Shown here: positions 21,641 to 32,800 of the stretch, one piece after another
Layout of the letters: each line of letters begins with the position of its first letter
Numbering within the stretch: the stretch's first letter is position 1
Assembly: GCA_024516035.1 (NCBI GenBank)
Contig: CM044958.1
Coordinates: 9,010,771-9,074,770 of the forward strand
DNA: 64,000 bases
From: Bactericera cockerelli
Lineage: Eukaryota > Arthropoda > Insecta > Hemiptera > Triozidae
Reading direction: 5' to 3'
The notes under the pieces: model-generated
Told to the model about the DNA's origin: nothing
The model's database searches: none
Seen by the model: only the letters and a program-made list of their open reading frames with translations
Translations under genes and position numbers: made by a program

Positions 21641-22929
21641 AGTCTGTGTGACATTTAGGCAGAGTTTGCATAGTCTATGCATCCTTGTATGCATAAGATT
21701 GATGACGTCATCAATATTGATCAATATTGATGACGTCAGAGATAGCATGAATTCATGAAAACGCATTTATGAAAAAAATGAAAAAAACAGTCAGGCAGAA
21801 TGTGCAGATCCATATATTATGAAGAATTCTGCATGCTGACATGCAGAATTTGGCTAATTTTTTTCAGCGTGTAATAGTGGTGACTATATTTAAAAATTTC
21901 ATTTTGAAAACAGGGGTTCAATATTATATGCCTTTATTTTAACGGGAGAATGTAAGTACTGTAACGTGTTCCAAAAAAGAAAAGAAAAAAAAAACTGCGT
22001 TTCTTTTATTCTGCTATTATTGTAGAAAAATAATCTATATATTTAAGAATAATAGGTATATTTAGTTGCCGTGTTTTCATGAGTAGGACCTGCAAAAAAA
22101 TAAAAAAATATATCGGAAACACCCTGTACAATTACATGAGCTGTCATGAAATATTTTCATGCCTACTAGGCAAACGTTTAGCATTTCGTATGTCCTTTTA
22201 CTCGTACATATATTATTGTGTAAATAATGTGTGTCACTCACAAAGTAACACTTTATTGATTCCCATTAGGCCAACAGGCAAAAGTATACGAGATTCAGTT
22301 AACTAATTCCGCTCTTACAATAATAATAAACTTAACCATACTGCCCTATTAGGAGTTCATTATTCCAGCAGTAATTTGGTGCAATCAATGTGGTGAAATA
22401 TACTAATAGTTCTTTGAACTGTAAACCTCACACAGTTTCAACTATTGCGTTATAAATGTTCAATCAAGCAAGAGGACATCGAGACCTTTCATTCAATTCC
22501 CCACTCGATAGGTTTTAATTAAAAAATATCAACCGGCCCTTTTTTTGACCCTTTTTTGATTTTTTACCACAGTGCGACCCCCTTAGCTTTCACGATCACC
22601 AAATTTCATTTCTGAACTCAAATATATTTTCTCAACGACTTTACAAAATTTCAAAAGCCTTGCTTGTTTCAATTAAATTAGAAAAAATATTTTAGTTTTA
22701 TACAAAAATGGCCCCCATGTAGCCCCGAGTCAAATCGGCCTAAAAATTTTTACCTAAAAAAAAATAGGTAAAAATTTAAGACCCCAATGAACATGTATAC
22801 AAAATAACAATTTTGAAGAATCCGGTCGAAAGTTATCGCGGAACAGACAGACAGACACACACACAGCAAACGAAAGCCATATCGTCTAGTATGCAAGTTA
22901 AAACAGACCCTCACTGTGTTCGGTTAATA

Positions 22930-23045
22930 AGGATCATTCCATGCATTGGATGAGATTTGAACCAACGGATCCCCAAGCTACGTGGATCACCAGACTAGCG
23001 CCTTAACCACTTCACCAGACAAGCGCCTTAACCACTGCGACCACC
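22930..23045 (-). repeat. SINE family E head fragment
   Basis: The tRNA-like head in reverse (TTGAACCAACGGATCCC, CCAGACTAGCGCCTTAACCAC) matches 45380 and 49981. The segment GCGCCTTAACCAC is locally duplicated. Confidence 0.7.
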
Positions 23046-23515
23046 AAATACCATCAGCAAGACGTCTAAATGACCCCTTTTACTAATTGGGAAAGAAACT
23101 GGAAAACCATACTGTGAAAGTTTTTAAATTATTGAAGCGACATTTCTTGTCCTTCTGTTCTTGTTTACTATGGTAAAATCTCTTCACCACAAGATTGAAT
23201 TTCAGGAATTTCAAGATTCTCTTATAATTTGTTCAAAACTTTGGGCTGCACTTGTACGCCAGGGTCCCAGTGCCATCTTGTCAAACTAGAGTGAAACTTA
23301 AAGCTTCAGGATGACCCGAGAAACTGTGTGGTTTTCAGTTTAGTATTTTTCAAACTTAACTTAATTGATATGGACGATCCTGACGCTGTGAAAAAACTTG
23401 AGGCAGTAGCTCACAGCTAGATTAGAATAAATTTGAAACTTTTTAATTACTTCTACTTTTTTTCTCAATTTAAGGTAAATTATTCCAACTTTTGTTGCCT
23501 CAGCCAACAGGCGTT

Positions 23516-23585
23516 TTTTTCTGTTTTGTGGTTTAGCGTCCCTTTCAACTGCCAAGGTTATATCGAGATGAGGTTTTACCTTAAA
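23516..23585 (-). repeat. SINE family I tail fragment
   Basis: GTTTAGCGTCCCTTTCAACT and GGTTATATCGAGATGAGG match the tail of the 5S-type SINE at 17115-17155. Confidence 0.6.
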
Positions 23586-25100
23586 ATTACTTGAAACTTT
23601 TTTTTTCACTTTTTTGACATTGGTAGGCAAGCGTGGCCATTCCATACAGTCAGCTTGATACTTACCAACCAATTAGCCACCTTAACCTCACCAATGACTT
23701 TTGAGAGGTTTGAGTTACATCACTGTTATAATATTTTTGGAGTTATAACTGTAAATTCACTTCGGAAGATTAATTTAAAAAAGATGACAAGGCTTAAAGT
23801 ATTTCTCCGTTATACTTTCTTTAAAAAAAATATTAAGCTAAACCAACCCAACAAGCTGGAAGCTTATTTTGTAATGTTTAATGTTTAAAAGTTTTTGTTT
23901 ACATAAAATAAGAAGCATCTTAGCTCTAAAAACGACCTTGGAACTGAAATTTTTCAATTATTGATGCCTTGTTATCGAACAAAAGAAGGGGCAATACAAT
24001 AACGCAAGTATACTAAGGCATTATTACTGATTTACTCAAGCTCACATTTATAATTACAAACTTTGCTCCAAGTTTCTCTCAAGAGCCCTGTAGCACAATG
24101 AAGTAGAACAAATTGGAACAAGCGAAAGTTCAACTGAAACAGAAACTTTCGTTCAAAGTTGGGATTGATTATCTTTCGTACTTATTAATTTACCTGCACC
24201 AAACTTCATTTTGTCTTTTTATGGCAATTGCCATTAAAACCAGAGGGTCCAAAGTTCGGTTACCAAGAAAATTGCTATAGACCAATGAAACAAATAAATA
24301 TAGTAGAGAACAAGGTAACTTGGTAGTATTTTTTCAAGCACTTAAACAAACCAAACAAAAATAAAGTTGTTTTTTTTACGAGACAGAAAAATACATATTT
24401 TATAACTCTTGAAAAAAAATGTTTTGATACCTACTCGAAAAAAGAATTAATTGGCTTTCAAAAAAGTTTAACGACATTTAAGAACAGTTTCATTTATTCG
24501 GCAATAAATGAGGTTTTTCCCAAAAATACCCCAAAAGAAACAAACAAAAAATAAGACCAAATTCAATATAACAGAATAACGGTTCATAATTTCACACTGA
24601 CAAAAACACGGATTTGAAAAATTGATAAAACTGGCCCTCGTAAAAAATTATTCAGCAGCAAAAAACACGCTGAGTAGTGCGCATGATTGCCACGTGTCAT
24701 GATCTCCACATGTAATTCCCTGTTAAAATTAATAACACAAATTATTTGCCTTATCATCCATGCTTCTCGAGAAACAAAACAAACTATCTTATCATCAGTA
24801 TATCATATGGGCAAACTGTAACTTGTTAAAACTAATGAGAGTAAAATATTCTACCCTAAATAGTTTTAATCACCAATAATCATAGACCTAGTTTTTATCA
24901 CCAATTTTTCTATATTAACATTAATTTTTTAACACACCATAAAATTTTAATTTTTTGAGAAATGCTATCGCCACTAGTTCCCCGACCAACGGAACAGTTG
25001 CATACCTTTGCCTGCTTTCAGTGATAAATTCTTGTGCGAATTCATAAACATCTGACCGTTCATTTTGATGGATACAAAAAGTGTAAGTATGAGTAAAAAT

Positions 25101-25240
25101 TTGTTGTTGTTGTTGTTGTAGCCAGCTTGGCTACAGCTGGAGAGGGGAATGATGGTCTCCAGCCAACTTTATGTTGACTCGTCCTGAACCACATATATCT
25201 ATGTGTGGTCAACCATCACGAGGATTTCTCAGTAAAATTT
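25101..25240 (-). repeat. Interspersed repeat family J with (CAA)n tail
   Basis: (TTG)n at 25101-25119 is followed by GTAGCCAGCTTGGCTACAGC and ATGATGGTCTCCAGCCAACT. The reverse complement of this block recurs at 56284-56392. It is probably a SINE read on the minus strand. Confidence 0.65.
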
Positions 25241-25377
25241 TCTCAGACATAAGTTTGATGTGAGTATTTCAACTCTCTCTAACTTTGATCTTTTGCAAGA
25301 TGTAATGCAATAATAGTTTTTTTATACGTATACATTTAATATATATTTATAATATTTGAGTTAATAACGATGCGATT

Positions 25378-25482
25378 TATAATATTTGTGTTAATATTTG
25401 TGATGCGAACTTGGGACTCAAACCATCGACCTCCAGTCTTGAGCCCCCCGCCCTATCGATCCAGCTACTGAAGCTGGTTCAG
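25378..25482 (-). repeat. SINE family G, diverged copy
   Basis: CTCAAACCATCGACCTCCAG and ATCGATCCAGCTACTGAAGC are the reverse of the family G tRNA-like head found intact at 55470. Confidence 0.7.
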
Positions 25483-25984
25483 ATGTAATAATAGTTATAA
25501 ATTACTATTGTTTGGTGAGTATTTTTTTTATTACGTTCATGTGGCCATCACTAGAGGTCAATATTGTTGACTCGGAATGCACTTAAGAATCATTAGGTAA
25601 ACAGAATTAACAGAATTCACAGTCACCATGCTTTTACGGGTTGATTTCGGTTTCATAAGTTCTCCCTTAGTTGATATTAAAATCAATAGGTTAGGGAGAC
25701 AAGGAAATATGAGTTGGACAAAGATAGAAAGAGTAAATAGTCAATATGAATTCAAATGAGCGACAGCCAATCATAATTGAGCTTTAAAGCACAAATTCAT
25801 ATATTTGGGCGGTAATTCTAAATCAAATCTTGTGTGTTTCTTGGTCACATGTTTAATCGAAAACACCCATCTAATTGGAAGAAAAACACCATTTCCGATT
25901 TGTGTTTTCAATCACACTTTACTCCCACAGGTGTTTTACAACAGTAGATACCTGTGATATATTCAGTCTGTCATAGGAATCTCC

Positions 25985-26152
25985 TGCAGTCCAATATCAT
26001 AGGCATGAATCCCACCCGGTGCATGAATTTTTCCACACTAGTTTAAGTTTATGACCACATAATAATAAGACTCTGAGGGTTAGGTGGTAGAAAATGCTGT
26101 GAGCATTAACCTCGCCCGGTGGTTACCTTCCACTAAAGAGTGCTATTATTAT
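25985..26152 (+). repeat. SINE family E, 5'-truncated
   Basis: From CCCACCCGGTGCATGAATTT through AGACTCTGAGGGTTAGGTGG to TTCCACTAAAGAGTG and (ATT)n it matches 45460-45607. The tRNA-like head is missing. Confidence 0.8.
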
Positions 26153-26734
26153 TATATATAGGCACCCGGGCACCCCCACATGAAAACGGCCACAGTGGGG
26201 GTGTTTGATTCATTATCACTCATTTAGCAATTAGCCTCAGGCACGAGACACTTAAACATGGAATGTTAATTAGAATTGGATCTAGATCAAACTTCACATC
26301 AGTTCAATGATCAGTTTCGCTACAGACTTCAGTGTGGTTACATCGAGTTGTTTGAAATTATAGGGGCGACTGTTTAATAATACATCAGGTTCTTACTAGG
26401 AATCCCCTGACTATGTATAGAAATCTCTAATCGAGAGAGAAAATCAAGGAAGTACACGAAAGACAAAAATAACACAAACCTATACCAAAACTCTTCAACA
26501 TAATTTCAAGCACATAGTTTTATTGCAACATTGAATCAATTTTTCTAGATAGAGCTTTACATGATTTGAAGAAACCTAACATTTCGTCACAATCTAAACC
26601 TAAAAATAAATCAATTCTTACCAATTACACATTGGTAAGAATTGAACACATCACATTCAAAAACTCAATACTAATATTAAGTCTATTACTGTTTCTAAAC
26701 ACAAATTGATAGAAAAACCTGTGAATCGTATAAC

Positions 26735-26742
26735 TATAAAGG
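26735..26742 (+). promoter_or_regulatory. Candidate TATA box of the asparaginase gene
   Basis: TATAAAGG stands 87 bp before the start codon. A TCAGT initiator-like motif (26774-26778, the arthropod consensus) lies about 40 bp downstream, somewhat further than the usual 30; TTAGTC motifs lie closer. The call is tentative. Confidence 0.4.
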
Positions 26743-26821
26743 CATCATTCACAATCGGTTAGTCTGATTAGTCTCAGTATTGCCTCTCAAGAGCAACTGG
26801 GAAATACACACTGATCGAGGA

Positions 26822-29800
26822 ATGTCGGACCAGTTAGACTATGAACTCTACAACGGTAGCAGTGAGGAGACCCCCGCCTGCAACGATGAGGAATGCGAGA
26901 GCAAGCTCCAGTTGAACAACCGGAAGGAGAGTCTGGAGTCCCGGGTTCTGGTTATCTACACCGGTGGCACCATCGGGATGATTGTCAACCAAGATGGGGG
27001 TAAGTGTTGTTTAAAATTATGTCTACGCAACAAAAAAAGTTCTTAGCTTTCAAGTTGAATCACTATTTTCGTAGAAAAATCCAATTGGTTATGTTGAATT
27101 TGAGTGAGAAAACTACATATTTAGGCAAACTAAGTTATCATATTTGTGTTGATCACTTTCGTGATGTCACAACTACTCAAACTCGCTTTACTAAATTTAC
27201 GCTGAAACCCGGACTTGAACCACCGACCTCCAGGTTACAAGTCCGCCGCTTTATCGATCAAGCTACTGAGGTCGGTTATTTAGGCAAACTAGCTTTGATC
27301 GGAAACAACAGCCTAAACGGTAAACTGAAACACACACCAATTCCTGGAAAAAAACCGATTGGACTCAACTATTACTACAGATCCCACCTAAGTAAGAGTA
27401 TGTTCAGTTGTTCACTTCGAATAAAAGATGGGCCATAATATACTTCAACACTAGAATATCTACGTAATATGTAAATACAAAGAGACACGTGTTTCTATTG
27501 TCCTATAAGGTATACGGCAGGAACTATATTTCAACATTTGCAACAGCTTACAAGCATAGCCATCGTGTTAAATGGCAAATGCATGTTCTTTTTAGGTTAA
27601 CAATGTGAAGTAGGTATTACGGCACAACGAGGAACTCTTTGTTTACCCTTTCAAGGTCAGTTAATTAGCCCATATCATAAATGTAATGGCGCCACAGTTC
27701 ACTTCTCAACTGTTGCACAGCATTCCCCTCGAGCTAGTGCACTAATTTTGAATTTTATGAAAAAAGAAGAAGCATATATGAGAATTGTTGTGCATGTAGA
27801 ATGTTCTCCTATTTCGTTATCCTCCTATTTGGGATTTTTACCACCTAATAATATGTCTTGGGCTTACTGCTGGAATAATGGGACCTAATAGTCCTAGCCT
27901 CCTTGTAAAGACAGTGGTAGAAGTGCTGAGTCATTCCTCCACTGTCTGGCTACCATCGTTCACGATGACGCCACCCTATGATGATGAATGAATACTAAGC
28001 GGGCAGTATAAATAAGGCAATATTATTATTATATAATGTTCCAACTTCTTGTTGGTTTTCAGTGCTCGCTCCCAAATCGAATAAGTTCGAAGAGAGGATC
28101 CGGGAGAATCCGCTGATGCACGACACCGAGTATCTCCGGAATCGTCCGGACAAGCACGACTACCTCGCCCTGCCCGGCCTCAAGAACAACAGGCGGGTTC
28201 TGTACAAGGTGCTGGAGCACGAGAGTCTGCTGGACTCCAGCAACATGAGCGCGAGCGACTGGATACACATTGCGACGGACATCTTCGACAACTATGAGCT
28301 GTTCGACGGCTTTGTCATCCTGCACGGGACAGACACCATGTGCTACTCCGCCGCCGCTCTGTCCTTCATGTTTGAGAACTTGGGCAAGACTGTTATCATC
28401 ACTGGTTCTCAGGTAGGTTTTTTTTTTTTTTAATTTTTTTTTTTTTTTTTAAAGGTAAGTGTTCCCCGGAACCGCTTAGGCATTACTTCAGGGCACTTTA
28501 CCTTTACATCCATGCCATTCCGGAAACAGAAAATTTCGGTCAGAAATATTCGCTCCGGCCGGGATTCGAACCCGCAACCTGCGGGTCAGTAACCAATGCT
28601 CTTATCCACTGAGCCACGGCGGTTTGGAGATAGCAAATTAAGGTTCTGATCAACTCAAATTAAAAGAGAAGAAAGGAAAGAAGAATGTTTGAGAACTTGG
28701 GCAAGACTGTTATCATCACTGGCTCTCAGGTAGGTTTGCAGATGCCAAATTTAAGTTCCGATCAACTCAAATTAAAAGAGAAGAAAGGAAAGAAGAATGT
28801 TTGAGAACTTGGGCAAGACTGTTATCATCACTGGTTCTCAGGTAGGTTTGGAGATAGCAAATTCAAGTTCTGATCAACTCAAATTAAAAGAGATAAAAGG
28901 AAAGAAGCAACCATTTTCTGGCAGCAAATGTTTTGTTAGTATAATCAACCGAAAGGTTCAACGACAAGGGGTCAGCCACTATTCTTTTAGCCAAACAGGG
29001 TAACTTTGACCAAGTTATTTTTAGATTTTGGGACATCAATATTCAATAAATGTTTTTTACCAGTCCATCGAATAGGATATAAAATAGAATATACTCGTAC
29101 CTTTTTTATACTGCCAAGTTAAGACTGAAAAAAGTGAAAAGTCCCTTTACTCCAGCAGTCAAACCGGTCTAAATATATAATTTATTGAATAAACGTTTTG
29201 TTAGTGATGAACTTATATTAGTGTTCATTACAAGGGTGATTAAGTTAGTTATCATATCTGTGTTAATAACTTCCGTGATATCACAACTACTCAAACTCGC
29301 TTTACTAAATCCACGCTAAAACCGGGACTTGAACAACTGACCTCTAGGTTACCGCCGCTTTATCAATCAAACTATTAAGGTCGGTCACAAGAGTGATTTA
29401 AGATTAACTTAAATTGTGCACGAAGACGTGTTTACGAATTTTCTGCGGTTAATTTTCGAGTTCCAAGGTCCATTTATTACATCGACAAAATTAAAAAGTC
29501 TGTATACTGTACTTCTGCTCGCTACAGATTAATGCTCAAAAGTTGCAATAATGACTTTTCTTTCAATTAATCTCAAGATACAATTAAATTAGAAGCACAT
29601 TGAACTCATGAGACTATTTGGCAGTGTGCCCAAAACAGAACGTGAAAATACAAGACAAAAAATAATTCACTACAAAACTTTTTCAAGAATTCCTTATATC
29701 TGATATGCATGCACTATGCATTGTCTAATGAAATTTGAAAAAAGTTAATATAATACTTTCTTTATAGATCTCCGTATTTCAACCAAGAAGTGATGGCGTA

Positions 29801-32800
29801 GACAACTTTATTGCGTCGCTGATTTTAGCGGGAAATTATGTGATTCCCGAAGTAACAGTTTATTTCCACAACAAACTGATGAGAGGGAACCGAACCATCA
29901 AGACCAGTACTTCTGATTTTGATGCTTTTCACTCCCCAAATTGTTTGCCCCTAGTCAATGTTGGAATTGAAATAGACGGTAAGACAATCAAATTAAAATG
30001 TTTAGTATTTACAAATACATATAACACTTATAGTAAAGTTTACTCTTGTTTTTTTGGGGCTCTAACTTTGCTATACCTAATGACTTAAGACTCTCATGAG
30101 ACAACTTAATAATTCGGAAATTGATCCAGAAAACAAGGACGAAAATGCCAATAATTAAGAACAGTAGGTAATAAAGTAATGTGGAGATAATTAATTGGAA
30201 ACTAGAATTGTGTTCAATTCATTATAAAGTAAGTTTTTTTCCTGCATAGGTTATAACTTATAATATTTTTTGTCTACAGTTGATCATAGGGCAATCTTTC
30301 GTCCGTACACAATAGAGCCTTTCAAAGTTGCAAAAGAATTGGACAAGCATGTTGGTATTTTGAGGATATTTCCGGACATCACTTATCAAACGGTAATGAT
30401 AATTATTTCTTCTTAGTGTGTTCATCAATTAGGCAATGTTTGCAGGCTTTTTTTTCTTCTTCTTTATTTGGTTTAAACTGCATAGTCAGATCACAATATT
30501 GGTTTAATCTTTTTAATATTAGTTTAATTTGGACAAACAACAGTGACATGCTTCCTTACATGCCATTCATGCCAAAACTAGATCCTAAAAACTCTCACTC
30601 AACTCTGAGAATAGTTTAAGCATGCATCGGTGTAACAGCTTTTATTTCATCTTTCACAATTTTTACATCCAACACAGTGAAAGGAAAGATTATTCAAATA
30701 GAATTATTCTGGGATATATCTTCTCATACACTCTAGCTAGAACATGTTCTGCCTTCAAAGATTTGCCTAAAGAGAAAAAATAAATTAGGACAGTAAAACG
30801 TAAAAAAATGGAAACTCTGAAGTGAATAAGAACAAAACAAATATCAGCCCTGTGACATTGTGACAGGTTTATTGCCTTCTTTTCTAGAAAAGTGTCTAAA
30901 TTGACTTTCTGAGAGAGGCTGTCTTTTTTTTAAAGATAAAAAGATTACTTTCAATGTGACAAGAGAGACATCAAGTGAAATAGTACTTAGCATGCTTAGT
31001 CAGTTTATCAATGGTATTAAAAAATTAACCATCACTGATGTCAAAATCTATGTAACCAGAAAGTTAGAGTATTGACTTTTTTACTCGTCTTGTTTTTTTC
31101 GAGAAAAAATTCTAAGCTATTTTTTTAATTTTACAGGTAAACTCTTTTCTAGTTCCTCCAATGAAAGGAGTTATCCTACAAACTTATGGGGCCGGCAATT
31201 TTCCATCAAACAGAACAGATCTCTTGGAGCTACTAAGAGCCGCCAACCAGAGGGGAGTGATCATCGTAAACTGCTCGCAGTGTAGTCGAGGTACAACTTC
31301 GAGTATCTACGAAACTGGAAAGGTATTTACAATAATCATGGTTAATGTGCCAATAGAAATTGTGTGAAATTAATTTTGATGATGAGATAAATACATAAAC
31401 AAAAACAAAAAAATATATTCTGTAAAAATAACACAGAAACTGCTATGAAATAACCTGCATCAAGAAGTAATAGTTGAAATTTGAGCACCTAGGTATAGAA
31501 TAAAATTATGATAAGCATTGTCCAAGTCTTGATTTTCCTGTCTCGTAAGTAAAACAACTTCTTGTAAAGTTTTCTCCTAATTAGTTGCGAACGAAGTGAG
31601 TCTACCTTAAATTCGAGCGACCTTAGTTGTCACTATCTATCTATGTATGTAACGCGATAAAAGTGGTAATTTTTGTTTCAATAAAGCTGAATTTTTCGGG
31701 ATATGTTTCATATAGACTTGGAATTTCCTATGGAAAAGTCTAAGAAATGGATTGAATATATTAAACGTTAAAAACCTGCAATTTTTCTTTAATTGAGCTG
31801 ATATTTTCAAGGTATGTTCCATACATTCTTAGAATTTAAGTATACACAATTTTAAGTAACGTTGAGCTAGACGAACAAATGGGCAACATCTATGTAAAAT
31901 GGCCCGAGCCATTTGTACTTAATTATTTAAAATCTGATCAGTTTGATGAACTAGTACTATAGTGCATAATATATGAATTCCTAACTTATTCAGTAATCAT
32001 TGATTTCATTGAAACAATAAATTTAGTCTGATTTTTGTCATTTGAATACTTCACAGAGCTTGTCAGATGTTGGTGTTATAACTGGCTACGACATGACACC
32101 AGAAGCTGCCCTGACAAAAGTATCGTATGTGCTGTCGAAATCAGAATGGTCTTTAGAAAAAAAGAAACAGGTAACATGGAAGTGAAATTTGATACAAAAT
32201 AGATAGGAGAGTAACCATTTTAATTTAAAGTGGTAACACAAGTCAAAATATGTACAATTGTACATACTCCGTGGTTCAGTATCCCACAAAATGTATGTAG
32301 TAGGTACCTAGATGCAAAAGTTAATAACAATCTGAAAGGATGAGAGAAATAAATCTTTTGGAAACGACCCCCTTGAGGAGTCTTCTAAATTATAAACGTA
32401 AGGTAAATTTAAATAAAAGGATCCGAAATAGCATTTCAGTTCAAAGGATAGTGAACAAAATTTAAAAGCGGAAAATACATTTGAAACGAGTGGACGGAGA
32501 TGAAAGAAGGTCAAGAATAGAAAGGACAATATTGTTTAATTTGCTTTTCCACAGATCATGTTGACCAATATAAGAGGAGAGCTGACATCAGAGAAAAGTT
32601 CAAGCGAAGGATACGACCTGGTGGGGGCAGTTTCTAGACTGCTGAATCTGACGACAGAGAAAGACAAAGATGACTTGAGCAATATTCTTTACCCCGCAAT
32701 GCTACAGGCTGCAGTGATGGCAGGCGATTTGAGGCGAATCAAAGAAATTAAAGGCTACGTAAGTTATCAATGGATAAAAAATTGTGCTTCTCTAAGAAAT

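Larger units (their letters stand above)
12372..21871 (+). mobile_element. CACTA (EnSpm)-like DNA transposon, 9.5 kb, two genes
   Basis: The termini are CACGCTAAAAAAAG on the left and CTTTTTTTCAGCGTG-like on the right (inverted consensus CACGCTRAAAAAA), flanked by a TA duplication (12370-12371 and 21872-21873). CAC-initial termini, a 2-bp duplication and long subterminal repeat arrays of short AT-rich motifs (ATGCAGAA, TTCATAAA, TTATGCAT) fit the CACTA superfamily as known in animals. Between the arrays lie a four-exon SAM-domain protein gene (15283-18330) and a tnp2-like transposase gene (18393-20836), both on the plus strand. Later insertions include SINE B at 13461, a pogo-like MITE at 15886 and a 5S-type SINE at 17098. 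Apart from one frameshift in the transposase it looks complete. Confidence 0.8.
21872..26734. other. Gene-free stretch with SINE fragments
   Basis: Nearly 5 kb are AT-rich with no supported exon. Recognisable pieces are SINE fragments near 22930, 23516, 25101, 25378 and 25985. A block at 22700-22900 ends in (CAGA)n(CA)n (GTCGAAAGTTATCGCGGAAC, then CAGACAGACACACACACA) and looks like the end of an unidentified repeat. Confidence 0.55.

Noticed and set aside
23361..23888. Two opposed 77-103-residue open frames
   Set aside because: AT-rich, Lys-rich and motif-free, partly over a SINE tail; no splice or homology support.
28059..28325. Minus-strand 88-residue open frame
   Set aside because: It is the antisense of asparaginase exon 2, open because of the exon's high GC content.
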